Below are positions 49,077 to 60,706 of a stretch of DNA of 64,000 nucleotides, piece after piece. This stretch comes from Sacculina carcini (lineage: Eukaryota > Arthropoda > Thecostraca > Sacculinidae): contig OU696576.1 of the NCBI GenBank assembly GCA_916048095.2, positions 8,856,488 through 8,920,487 of the forward strand, read 5' to 3'. The position numbers and the translations under genes were made by a program. The notes beneath the pieces are model-generated. The model saw only the letters and a list, made by a program, of their open reading frames with translations, was not told the DNA's origin and searched no databases. Numbering within the stretch: position 1 is the stretch's first letter; every line of letters begins with the position of its first letter.

Positions 49077-49452
49077 ACAAAATATTTCATATATTATATA
49101 TACACAAAATATTCCAAAACATGGAATATTTTGTGAATTTTTTTTGGTATTCGGTAATTATTTTTCGTTTCATCAGGGGGTTACCAAATTCACTCTGCCT
49201 AAAGACTCCGACTTCCTAAGGCCGACCCTGAATTGTTATTGATTCCACCTTGTGCCTTGGCCACTTTGAAGCTTGCAAATAATTGCCAAGTAATCACGTG
49301 AATCACTGACTACTGCGCCTTTATGAGCGCCGTTTTATTTGATTTACAGCCCCGTTACCATTACGAATTATGTTCAAATATTTACATTGTGAAGGTTAAT
49401 GGGGTGTTTTACGCCGAGTACTTCACAAAGGACTGTTTATGTCTTGTATGTA

Positions 49453-49489
<37 letters not shown>

Positions 49490-50114
49490 TTGTTTGTTTT
49501 GAATGGACCATTGATTTTAGCGTGCTCAATAACCCGGGATAATTACAATTGGTTCTTATTGGCGTAATATGAACAATGTGGCTATTTGAAATAATGTGTG
49601 TATGTGTGTGTATGTGTGTATGTGTGTGTGTGTGTGTGAGTGTGTGTGTGGCGGTTTGTAATGTGTATACACTTAGTCGTCCACTTATCCCACGACGTGT
49701 GACATCCCTGTTTTGAACCAGGCGCGCCGTACGGGAATTTTCAGGCGAGGCGAATTTTCAGGCGAGGCGAATATATATTTGTATATTTATATATAATATA
49801 ATATAATATATTTGCGTCAAAAGTGTCCCACAAGATTTGGCACGTGACTTTTTTGCAGAAAACAGTGTCTGGCAAAGCTTAGATTTTCTTGAGTTTTCAC
49901 AAGAATATGAACATATATTATTGATTTGTAGTTATGAAAAATAAGATTCATCAATGTTTTGTGGAAGTTATTTTATCAATACAATATTATATTTATTAAA
50001 ATTGAAGGTGAAAGCGTTTGGGAAACATGACATTGGATAAAAATTTGCTCTTTTTTGGCGTTTGCTCAATGAAAATGCATCCTATACTTGCAACAATACA
50101 TGCATTATTAACAG

Positions 50115-50511
50115 ATGGAAAAATCGGTGAAAAAATGGCGACTTCTGAACGCGTTAACTGGCGCTCTTCGCTCCAAGGCGGACGCAATGGGAGATGTGGA
50201 GGAGAACAGTGACGTCACCGCTGGTTTGTGTATGATCAGTAAAAGCCCCTATCAGATCATCAAGGTGTGAGCTCCACAAGCTGTTTTCACGCGCCTAGTG
50301 GCGTGCAACTGAGCTAATATCAAGTATTAAAAAAAAATATAAGCTATCATGAAATAATATTGAATTGAAAAAAATTTAGAACGCTGAATATACACGATAA
50401 AAGATTGCTTTCACTTAACAGTTCATATTCATTGCGAACATTGAAATAAACATGAAAAAACGGAAATAAATATAAGAAAAAATAAACTATCTAAATAAAA
50501 AATAAGATACG

Positions 50512-50549
<38 letters not shown>

Positions 50550-50618
50550 AATAAATATATATAAGGAGAATAAAAATATAATATAATATATACAAAATAA
50601 AGTAAATAAAAATAAAAT

Positions 50619-50658
<40 letters not shown>

Positions 50659-53600
50659 GGAATAAAAGTATAATATAATAAATTCAAAATATAGTAAATA
50701 CAAATAAAATCAAATAAACATATATAAAATAAAATAAATATACATAAAATAAAATAAATATACATAAAATAAAATAAATATACATAAAATAAAATAAATA
50801 TACATAAAATAAAATAATTATACATAAAATAAAATAAATATACATAAAATAAAATAAATATACATAAAATAAAACAAATATACATAAAATAAAATAAATA
50901 TACATAAAATAAAATAAATATACATAAAATAAAATAAATATACATAAAATAAAATAAATATAGAAAAAATTATATAAAGGAAAACATTAACAAATTTCAG
51001 TAAGTAATTATTTGTCGTCTTGACTGTGTTTTAATTATGTGAATTTCTGCTCTGTCTAAGAGTGCTGCCACGGGAAATTTGGCATCTTTCACTCGACTCT
51101 ACGAGGCTGACGAGAGTCGAGCTGAGTTTAGGGACGAGAAGACGGGACGAGGTGTGGCGCACTATGCGGCCAAAGGCAACTGGACCAACATCATTGAATT
51201 CATTGCAACCCGCATCGGGGGTTAGTCAAGCTAAATATATTTAATATTATCAAATAGATTATTTTATTTTCACGCGAATGAATTTTGAGTTATCCATCTA
51301 TTTGTAATATTCATTCAATTGATACAAATATGAAGGAAAACACACAAAAAGAGGATTTTTATGTTTAAAAAATATATTTGTCGTTTAATATCATTATATT
51401 TATTATGAATATAATTGATATAATTATTGATATGTTATATTAATCGCACATTTCTTTATATTTTTTCATACCCCTGAAAAGCTTATGCTTGTATGTAATT
51501 TTCAATACAATTTCAATATACTTGGATAAAAACCACTAAATATCACCTGTGTATCTTAATTAATTAATTAATTTGCTTAAACAGTGGATTTTTATTGACC
51601 TTCTGCTTAATTGTCGACAGTTGCTGCTCTGAATGTGCACGATAACGAAGGCAGTACTCCACTTCATGTCGCCGTACACAGCAACTCACTACAGGCCCTT
51701 GCTCAGCTGCTAAACAGGCATGTCTCGTGGCTATTAGGGCTGATAACATCCCTGGCTCTACAGTACATTGAAATAACCGACAGAAAATTTACCATAGATG
51801 GAGGGATCATTATTAAAACAATGGCTTAATTTGTTCAAGGATTTTAACAGGCTTTTTTACTGAAAATATTGTATACACACTGGCACTTCGACACACACAC
51901 ACACAGATTATGTAGGTATCTTTTATAGTTTTTATATATTGGGCAAGAATGAGAGAATAATATTTTGTTTAAAATTGAAGTACGGTTTATAACTTCACAT
52001 TGTCAATATATATATTTTTATATAATTGTTTAAAGCAGATTTAGCTGACGTTTGTCATATGATGCACGTATTTTTATTTCTAATTTAAACTTGTCAAAGC
52101 TGAATGAATTCATACACCCTGACCAACACACTGGTGGCATTACAGAGGGGCAGACGGCAACATGAAGGACCAGGCAGCTAGAACACCCCTGCACTTGGCT
52201 GTGACGCTAGGTCGAGCCGAGGCGGTGAGGTGTATGGCACGCATGTCCCATCTTATCGATGGTCACCAGCTGACAGAACATGGACGAGATGCACTGCAGC
52301 TGGCAGCCATTCTGGATCAACCGGAGTGTGCATCAATTCTGGTGCTCATATAATCTCCTCTCTCTCTCTCTCTGTCTATCTCTTCCTACACACTTGCACA
52401 CACACACACACGCATACATGCCTGCTTTTGTCCGAGTCGTTCAGCTTACTTCTTTTGATAGATTTCCTGTTAATATTACCTCATATATAATATTTTTTAC
52501 ACATTTTTTTCGTTTTATATTTAATTCACGAAACAGAAGAGGCACGGAAGTGTAAACTGAAAGCAAATATAAATTAAATTTTCATTGAGCAATCCTTCTC
52601 TTGTAATTTTACTGTATCCTATTGCTGTTGGATTAATGTTTATTTGTGTTATATTTGTCATTGAATATCATTGAATATATTCATATGTCATGACATACGA
52701 ATATGTACTAATATTTGTATGCTTATGTATACTTGTGTTTATGTAAATATGTGCGTGTGTGTGTGTGTGTAGCTTAGCGAGTTTGGGCTGAAGCCGATGC
52801 GTTTTTGTGACAATGGTTTCACGGCCGTGCACGAGGCTGCTCGTCGTGCTAGCTCGCGCACAATGCACGTGCTAATACAGTGGGGTGTGGACACGGGCCT
52901 GCCTCCTCACCACATGATGTCGCGGTGTGATAGCGAGGGCAACATGCCACTGCATCTCGCCGTGCACTCAGGAGATATCAAGGTGCGACCCCAATACGAG
53001 TTTCGGTAAAAATGGCATAGGAAATCATCAAATTACCTAACCTAACCTAGCATAACCTAACCTCGCCTAACATAACCTAACCTAACCTAGCATAACCTAA
53101 CATAATCTGGCCCAACATAACCTAACCTAACCTAGCATAATATAACCTAACCTAACCTCGCCTAACATAACCTAACCTAACCTAGCATAACCTAACCTAA
53201 CATTTCGCGTTTAATATTTAACATTTAACAGGCTATTTTTACCCAACCCCTCCCCAAAGACTCGTCGGCGTACATCCTGGGGTGTGGGGTATGAGGCTAA
53301 TATACCCCCAACATATTGGCCGAGACGATGAATATGCAATTATACCCAATCCGAGAGTTCTGCTGGGTTCAGAATGTTGGCTATATTTTCATCAATATAG
53401 CAAGCATACCAAAACAGTAGCAATACACGACAAATGTGTGTGTTTGTGTGTACGCAATTATATGCAGTATAATTTTCATTGAGATATGTGTGTTGTAATT
53501 GACTAGGCATAAAATGGTTTAGGGTCTCATGTAATTGACCAGCTGAGTCAACTTTAAACACACTAATGCATAATGGCTGTCATCTCCCCGAGCCTCGACA

Positions 53601-54837
53601 CAAATCTACGCCGATGTATACGACTGCAATCCGTGTAAATATAGCCAAAAAGCAAAATTTTAGCCGGTGAAATATCACCTGGTTGTCGCGCGGCAGGCTG
53701 TCAAGCTGTGTCTGGATTTCGGCGCCAAGATCAGCTGTCAACAGCGGGAATTGTCGACTCCAGTGCATCTCGCGTGCATCCAGGGCTCCATCGACACAAT
53801 ACGCGTCATGTTTGAGAGCCAGGCTAGTCACAAACTGACCATACCATGGTAACACTGTGTGGATAATGCTATCTTAGCTTACCATGGTAACACTGTATAC
53901 ATCATATTATCTGAGTTTAACATGGTAACACTGCTGACATTATGTCACATAAGCGTACCATGGTAACACTGTATGAACTATGTTACATGTAATTACCATG
54001 GTAATAATGTATGCATCATATTATCTTAGCTTACCATGGTAACACTGTGTGCATATGTCTAGGCGTGTGTGTATGTGTGTATATGTTTGTGTGTATGTAT
54101 GTGTGTGTGTGTGTGTATGTGTGTATGTATGTGTGTATGTGTGTGTGTCTATGTGTGTGTGCATGTACGTCTATGTGTGTCTGTTTGTCTATGTATGTGT
54201 GCATGTACGTCTATGTGTGTGTGTATGTGTCTATGCGTGTCTGTGTGTGTGTATGTGTCTATGTGTGTCTGTGTGTATGTGGCTATGTGTGTACGTATGT
54301 GTGTGTATGTGTCTATGTGTGTACGTATGTGTGTCTATGTGTATATGTGTGTCTGTGTGTATGTGTATGTGTGTGTCTATGCGTGTCTGTGTGTTTATGT
54401 GTCTATGTGTGTGTGTATGTGTCTATGTGTGTGTGTGTGTGTATGTGTATGTGTGTATGTGTCTATGTGTGTATGTGTGTGTATGTGTGTTAGCCTATGT
54501 GTTATGTGTTGTGTTATGTGTTAGCGTAGTGTTATGTGTGTTAGTTATGTATATGTGTGTGTATGTGTATATGTGTATTACTATGTTACATGTGCTTACC
54601 ATTGTAATATTTAATACATAATATTTTAGCTTACCATGGTAACACTGTGTGTCTATGTCTATGTGTGTGTGTTTGTGTGTGTCTATGTTTGTGTTTGTGT
54701 GTGTATGTGTGTGTGTTAGCCTGATGAGAAGTGGACAGCATTGAGTCTGCGAGACTCGGCCGATATGACTCCAGTGCAATGTGCCGCCAAGTTCAACCAC
54801 TGTCATCTACTCAGATACTTATCTGAACAGGTGAACT

Positions 54838-54875
<38 letters not shown>

Positions 54876-57125
54876 ACACACACACACTGACACACACACT
54901 GACACATAGACTGACACACACACTGACACACACACACACACATACACACAAACACACTGACACACACACAGTTAATTAGGAAAATGAGAGATTATGAAGA
55001 AACAGATCGAAATAAAAATTGACCTTACTCAATGAAAATATTACATGAAAGTATACAAAACAAAAACACATATGAAACTAGGTTGAAATAATAATTAATG
55101 AATATATTAACTCGTTCTGTTATTCATTTTCGAACTGCAAACACTCAGTTTCAGCACAAAATCATGTTCATTAGCTCTCTTCTTCTCGATTAAACTTGTA
55201 TTGATCAAGCTCTGTCTCTCCATATCTTTTGGTTAGCTTCCAGTACACATGGGATCACCGCACAGGGTGGTTATAGTGCACTTGCACTCTTCCCATGCTA
55301 CTGAATTTGTCTGTAATTAATAATAATAAAATTAATAAGCAAGTTGAGGTGTATTTGGTGATGTTGCACGTGTTGACGTGTTGCACGTGATGTTGCACGT
55401 GTTGACAGGGTGCCGACATGGACATGACGGGCGGCGGTGGGGGTAATGGGGGTGACAGTGGGGGTAACGGGACAGGGGCAGGCAGCACCTCACTCATGCT
55501 GGCCGCTGATAACGGCTCGTGGCGGGCGGTAGCGGAACTGCTGATGCTTGGAGCAAAGGCCGAGCGAGTGGACAGCTCAGAACGCAGCTTCCTGCATTAC
55601 TACGTGATGAGGGGCGGTAGTCTGGAACAACTCACTCTTATTACTCAACATGTACGTCTGTGTGCTTATATTGATGATTTGTTATTATATTATATATTAA
55701 ATATCGATATAGTAATATTTCATGTATTATATATATATATATATTAATTAACTCACTGTACATATATCTTGTATTATTTATCTATCTATTTACTGACTCA
55801 TTGTTGCTTCAAATCGAATTTTGAGTGTATGTGTGTGTATTTGTGAGCAGCTCTGATTCCACTTATTTACCTGGTTTCATCTTAACACACGCACACACGC
55901 ACACACACGCACACACGCACACACGCATACTTATTTTCGTATATTCTGATTTCTGATATTTGCGTGTTTATACGGCCTAATTGTGAAGCGGAGAGTAATA
56001 TTATTGTTATTATTATTATTAATATTATTATTATTATTATTACTAACTACAAGCAAAGGATCAGTGAGAGATGAGCGCATGCACTAGCGATGCAATACCT
56101 CTCTTCATGCACCAGCAATGCAACATATTGTTTGGCTGGCAGAAATACGACGCCCAGTTGAAACAGCTGCTCGACCAGCAGGACGTGCACGGCTGCACGG
56201 CGCTGCATTACGCCGCCCTCAAGGGTCACATCGGCTGTGCGGACAGTCTGATTGGTCGAGGCGCGTGCTGCAATGTCAAGAGCGCCACCAATGAAAGTCC
56301 TCTGCATTTGGCCGCACGGTGAGTGGTGAATTGTTTTGTTTTTAATTCATGTGCGGTGGCCGTTTTTTTGAGGCACTGGAGAAGGTGAGTATTTGTTGGA
56401 CTCCGTGGTGCAGTTGTTAGCACATCCGCCCCACAAGTGGGAGGACCGTGGTTCGAACCCCGGCGGAGAGAATTTCTTTGAGTGAATTTTATAATCCAAC
56501 AGCCCCTGTCCACCCAGCAGTAAATGATGGTATCATGTATCAGTCATGTGTTGTGTCATGCATTCTGGGGAGGTGGCCCTCTCTAATACGTCTTCCGTCC
56601 TTGTGGCGCCATAGCGTGGAGAGGGTTGGTTCTGCGGTGGCAGCGAGCTGCACGGGACACACCTGTGTGTGTTCATAAGCTTCGGCTTCTTCCCGTGTAG
56701 CAGCTGTCATTTGAGGCCTTTAACCTTTAACATTTGAGATGAGAAAAAAGGAAGTACAATCCAAGGATGGTGCCGGCCCTGTTGTATTTTCTCTCTCCCC
56801 TTGAATACGGCACGAAGAGAAAGGGAAGAACACTGAGAAGAGGAAAAGGAGGTTGGCTTTTAGTCGCCTGCTCTTACACGAAATGCAGCGGGTACGGCGA
56901 CAATATTCTTATTCCCTGCCGCCCCAAAAACTGAATGGTGGTTGTAGTTTTATATATATAAGTTGATATGTAACATTATTGTGCGTGGATACCGTAGTCT
57001 CGTGTGTTTAGTGTGTAGCTCTCGAAACGCACCGGGTCAGGGTTCTATTCTCCCAGAGTATGAAAACTTCCTAGTATGTTAATTCTTACAACAAATTTTC
57101 ATGTGACTGCTGGTGTGAGTGTCCA

Positions 57126-57173
<48 letters not shown>

Positions 57174-59118
57174 TGTGAGTGTATGTGTGTGTGAGTGTAT
57201 GTGTGTGTGTGTGTGTGTATGTGTGTGTGAGTGTATGTGTGTGTGAGTGTATGTGTGTGTGTGTGTGTATGTGTGTGTGAGTGTATATGTGTGTGTGTGT
57301 GTGTGGTCTGTTCATGTAAATATAATAAAAAACTATAAACAACTATATAAAAATTAAAATATAATAAAATAAAACTTAAAAACTATGCCAATGTCATTAT
57401 TCTTATTGTCTTTATGTGTTGACTGTGTCACACTTGTATGTTTTTCATACCTGTGTTCTTGTTGCATGTGTTCATATCTGCGTCTATGTGCATGACTGTT
57501 TTATATATTGCTTTCTGTTTGTCTGTATCTCTGTGTGTCCATGTGTATATATGTGTTAGTGTGTGTGTGCAGGTGTGTTTGTGGGTGTTTGCTTATTGGT
57601 GTGTTTGTGTGTGGGTGTATGTGTGTGCAGCGCCTTAGAGACCCTCCGGGTGTAGGGCGCTATATAAATGTCTTACTGTACTGTACTGTACTGTACTGTA
57701 CTGTGTGTCATTGGCGCAGACATGGTCGCTACAATACAGCTCGACTGTTGCTGGATTCCTCGCAGGGTCAGTTCATTATGAACGCCATCGACAGCGAGGG
57801 ACGCACCCCCCTGCACCTGGCCAGCGAGTACGGTACGTGTGTGTTTGTGTGTGTGTATGTGTGTATGTGTATGTGTGTATGTGTATTTGTGTATGTGTTT
57901 CGTGTGTATGTGTGTTTGTGAGTGTGTGTTTGTGTGTGTGTATGTGTGTGTGTATGTATGTATGTGTATTTGTGTATGTGTATGTGTATGTGTGTGTGTA
58001 TGTATGTGTGTGTATTTGTGTATATGTGTGTGTATTTGTATGTGTATGTGTATGTGTATGTGTGTATGTCCTTGTGTGTGTATTTGTGTGTGTGTATTTG
58101 TGTGCGAGTGCCCATGTGTGTGTGTTTGTATGTGTGTGTATTTGTGTGTGTTTGTGTTTGTGTATGTGTGCTTGTGTGTGTGTGTATTTGTGTGTGTTTG
58201 TGTATGTGTGTATTTGTGTGTGTTTTTGTACAATTTGCTTCTGTATACGGGCTACTGACAATTTTTGGTAAATAAGTGCATACTGGAGCTATAAGGCTTA
58301 CTCCCATGTGTAGGAGACCGCCTATTTTTAAAGTGAAGGTTCAGACCAAAAAAGACGGTTCTTATACACGGAATTATGTGTTACCAGGTCACAATCGCGT
58401 GGTTCAATTGCTGCTTCATCGAGGAGCGTTGGTGATGCGAGATTTCTCCGGTCTTACAGCCCTGCACGCGGCCGCCGTCGGGGGTTTCACTCACACGGCC
58501 TCAATGCTGCTGCACGTGCACGCTCAGCTGCTCGATGTGCAGGATAAAAGCGGTGTTAGTATAGTACACACGCAATTACAACGGCAGCGTTATCCAGTGG
58601 AAGTTATACCAACGGCAGCATTTTCTCACAGTTTAGTATAATACACACACTATTAAAACGGCAGCGAGATCCAGTGGAAATTATACCAACGGCAGCATTT
58701 TTCACTGTTTGCTCTTGTTTAATAGTTCCCTCAACTCCATTAATTATTATATTGCTTCAGAATACATCCTATTCGTTAGCTGGCGTGTTTTAATTCCATT
58801 TGTACTTTTTAGTTAATTTTTCAAATATCGAAATTATGATTTATATTGTCAATTTTAATTTCAAACATTTCGTTATTGTTATCTATTCATTTATATTTTT
58901 CAAGTAATTCTATTTTATCTACTCTTTCTCTTTCATTGATATATATTTGTCATTTTTTTCTGTCAAGTTGTCAAGTTTTTCCTTTGCACCAGGTTATGCC
59001 AATTATATGAAAAATATATAATAAATATAAATATGAAATAATACATAATATATTTATATTATAAATCAGGCTATAAGTATTAATATTTCTTATACCCATT
59101 TATCCGTGAGTTTCAACC

Positions 59119-59150
<32 letters not shown>

Positions 59151-59996
59151 TATGTGTGTATGTGATGTGGTTGGCAGCGTACTGCTCTACACGTGGCGTG
59201 TGGGGCTGCCAGGGTGTCCATGGTCACTCTGCTGCTGGACAGATCGTGTCAGCTGTTGGCCGACGGTGACGGAGTAACTGCCGTCGATCTGTGCATCAAG
59301 GAGAAGCTGGCCGACACGGCACGAGCCATGTTCCTCAATCATCTTTCAGGGTAGATCGACTGTCACTATGTCTAGAACAGTGCTTCTTAACCTGGGCTCC
59401 ATCGAACCCCAGGAGTTTCATATTATCTTAGAGTTTTCATAGTTTCATTGAGTTAGGCGGCTTGGTTCATTCACTCTTATGATTCTTGACGTTAAGTTCT
59501 GCTTGGTCATCATTGGCTGCGGTTAATAATCACGCCACATCACTTGGTCTTGATATCTGTGCTGCAAGCAACTCGGTCCACTCAGTAGTAGCCTACTTGT
59601 GTCTTGACTGTCTTGATCGTACGTGATTTGTGACTTGTCTCATATAATACTTCACCAACACACAAAGGGCTGGATGAATGCATGGATGCAACTTGTGCGG
59701 TTCAGTACCCTGAACAATATTAAGAACCAATAAGAGTAGATCAACCATCATTTATAGTTTGAGTCGGCATAGCATAATTGGACCAAAACCGGCGCATAGC
59801 TACACAAAACAATGTTGCAAACGCCTGCAATGAGAGTGCTTGTATTGCAGACGCCGCGTGCTCAATAACTTGCAAGGCGAGTACCAGTGCAAGGTGACCG
59901 CCCTTATCGAGGCCATGCCGTCCGTGTTGCACGACGTCATGGACCAACAGATCACGTGCTCCAATTGCAAGAAAACTGACGCCATGTTCAGTGTGG
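50115..59996 (+). CDS. TRPA1: TRPA1-type ankyrin channel, N-terminal half (3' partial)
   Basis: Exons: 50115-50264, 51061-51220, 51621-51717, 52146-52341, 52773-52982, 53697-53822, 54720-54830, 55409-55651, 56143-56318, 57720-57832, 58388-58554, 59178-59350, 59851-about 59996 (about 689 residues). Phases agree at each junction. The protein is an ankyrin-repeat array: [115 protein letters not shown] and the C-terminal [16 protein letters not shown]. This order and wording match insect-type TRPA1, a heat/irritant-gated cation channel. The six-transmembrane pore is absent here and should lie beyond the right edge. Exon 8 has a Gly/Asn-rich insert ([17 protein letters not shown]) between repeats. 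Introns 3 and 6 use GC donors. Start ATG 50115; 50187 is an alternative. Confidence 0.94.
50704..50960. repeat. 20-bp AT-rich minisatellite
   Basis: About thirteen near-identical units of AAATAAATATACATAAAATA in TRPA1 intron 1. Flanked by (TA)n tracts at 50515-50545 and 50621-50655. Confidence 0.96.
51718..51719 (+). other. GC 5' splice site of TRPA1 intron 3
   Basis: Exon 3 ends LAQLLN at AACAG followed by GCATGT. Joining to the acceptor ending at 52145 gives [10 protein letters not shown], a normal ankyrin junction. The nearby GT (51722) would put the next exon out of frame. Confidence 0.75.
53030..53205. repeat. interstitial (CCTAA)n / (TTAGG)n array
   Basis: Pentamer repeats CCTAA interrupted by CATAA, TCGCC and TAGCA variants over about 175 bp in TRPA1 intron 5. 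TTAGG is the canonical arthropod telomere unit. Confidence 0.92.
53823..53824 (+). other. GC 5' splice site of TRPA1 intron 6
   Basis: Exon 6 ends VMFESQ at AGCCAG followed by GCTAGT; the next exon begins [10 protein letters not shown], giving the conserved MF-x-x-QP-x-EK junction. Downstream GT sites (such as 53849) are out of phase with exon 7. Confidence 0.72.
53844..54650. repeat. 38-bp minisatellite with TG-rich insert
   Basis: Six units beginning CCATGGTAACACTGT with period about 38 bp (53844-54060), then about 500 bp of compound TGTGTATGTGTCTATG repeat, then one and a half more 38-bp units (54595-54650). The TG block therefore appears to have grown inside the array. In TRPA1 intron 6. 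Confidence 0.92.
54840..54971. repeat. (AC)n / CTGACACA microsatellite
   Basis: AC tract with CTGACACACACA units just after TRPA1 exon 7; antisense polarity relative to most repeats in this gene. Confidence 0.94.
55195..55334 (+). mobile_element. LINE 3'-tail copy G
   Basis: ATCTTTTGGTTAGCTTCCAG, GGGTGGTTATAGTGCACTTG, CATGCTACTGAATTTG and TAATTAATAATAATAAAATTAA end. In TRPA1 intron 7. Confidence 0.88.
56398..56731 (+). mobile_element. tRNA-derived SINE, copy 3 (complete)
   Basis: Head GGACTCCGTGGTGCAGTTGT (A box), anticodon loop CCCACAA (Val-type CAC), B box GGTTCGAACCC, then the shared body including CTGTCCACCCAGCAGTAAAT and GCAGCGAGCTGCACGGGACA. In TRPA1 intron 9. The intact A and B boxes suggest a Pol III promoter. 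Confidence 0.9.
56738..56922 (+). mobile_element. short interspersed repeat family 2, copy b
   Basis: Matches 18652-18826 (CTTGAATACGGCACGAAG, TTTTAGTCGCCTGCTCTTAC). It directly follows SINE copy 3 in the same orientation. Confidence 0.82.
57124..57303. repeat. compound (TG)n microsatellite
   Basis: TG tract with regular GTGTATGTGTGTGTGA units, in TRPA1 intron 9. A (CTGTA)n tract at 57673-57704 precedes exon 10. Confidence 0.95.
57838..58228. repeat. compound (TG)n tract starting at the exon 10 donor
   Basis: About 390 bp of TG with TATG and TTTG variants beginning within six bases of the GTACGT donor of TRPA1 exon 10. Confidence 0.95.
59378..59735 (+). mobile_element. hAT-like MITE family 3, copy 2
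   Basis: Starts CAGTGCTTCTTAACCTGG; the interior matches 34582-34925 over about 200 bp; the 3' end (ATTAAGAACCAATAAG) has decayed. In TRPA1 intron 12, beginning 27 bases after exon 12. Confidence 0.83.
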
Positions 59997-60012
59997 GTGA
60001 CGTCACATAAAA

Positions 60013-60330
60013 CAGCACATTAAATTACATTACATTACATTGCATTACATTATATTACATTACATTACATTACATTACATTACATTACGATACATTGCAT
60101 TGCGTCATGGACCAACAGATCACGTGCTCCAATTGCAAGAAGACCGACGCCATGTTCAGTGTGGGTGACGTCACATCACACAGCACATTACATTATATTG
60201 CATTAAATTACATTACATTACATTGCATTACATTACGTTACATCGCATTGCGTTGCATTGCATTGCATTGCATTGCATTGCATTACATTTTATTACATTA
60301 CATTACACTACATTACATTACATTACTCTC
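60013..60330. repeat. (ATTAC)n pentamer satellite
   Basis: Two blocks of ATTAC/ATTGC pentamers (60013-60100 and 60183-60330) on either side of the duplicated exon piece at 60103-60190. Confidence 0.93.
60103..60190 (+). pseudogene. partial duplicate of TRPA1 exon 13
   Basis: 88 bases repeat 59935-60022 at an offset of 168 bp, covering the sequence encoding [20 protein letters not shown] and the following intron start. The few differences inside the coding part (AAA to AAG, ACT to ACC) are silent. It has no upstream acceptor of its own, so it is probably not an exon. Confidence 0.88.
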
Positions 60331-60473
60331 ACACACACACTGACACACACTGACTTAATGTTGTTGCATGAGTAAGCGTTTTGAATATATCAATACAGAA
60401 CATATTTTACAATTAAATCTTGCCGATTTTTTATCTTTTATTTATTTTTTTCGCTTGCAAATTTGATCCCATG

Positions 60474-60698
60474 CTGCAGTTCAACTCACAGCTTTTTATG
60501 TTTTTGTTCTATATATGGTATTTGTACGATATATTATAGCACTCAACACAACAATAACAATAACAATACAACAACAATAGAATGATACAACGCCACGACA
60601 CACACACCACCACTGCTGTACACACACTGGCTGACGGCCGTTAGCGTCACCCACGCCTAATACCCTCGCGCCCTCTGGCGGTGTAGGCACACACTACA
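60474..60698 (-). mobile_element. 3' LTR of the Ty3/gypsy element (probable)
   Basis: On the minus strand a purine run TTGAAGGGGAGA (60710-60699) is followed at 60698 by TGTAGTGTGTGCC, the usual polypurine tract then TG start of an LTR. The far end (near CTGCAGCA, about 60474) is a guess because the 5' LTR is outside the window. Contains a possible TATATA segment. Confidence 0.65.
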
Positions 60699-60706
60699 TC
60701 TCCCCT

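Larger units (their letters stand above)
44830..50114. other. transposon-rich intergenic region DCLK-TRPA1
   Basis: Contains (AC/TG)n tracts (44949-44990, 45128-45172), two hAT-like MITEs (45702-45955, 46200-46455), the non-LTR element (47088-49076) and TG tracts near 49450-49500 and 49590-49650. 46470-47080 and 49100-50000 are AT-rich and hold nothing I recognise except GAAGCTTCGAAT-type short repeats near 46505-46555. Confidence 0.7.
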
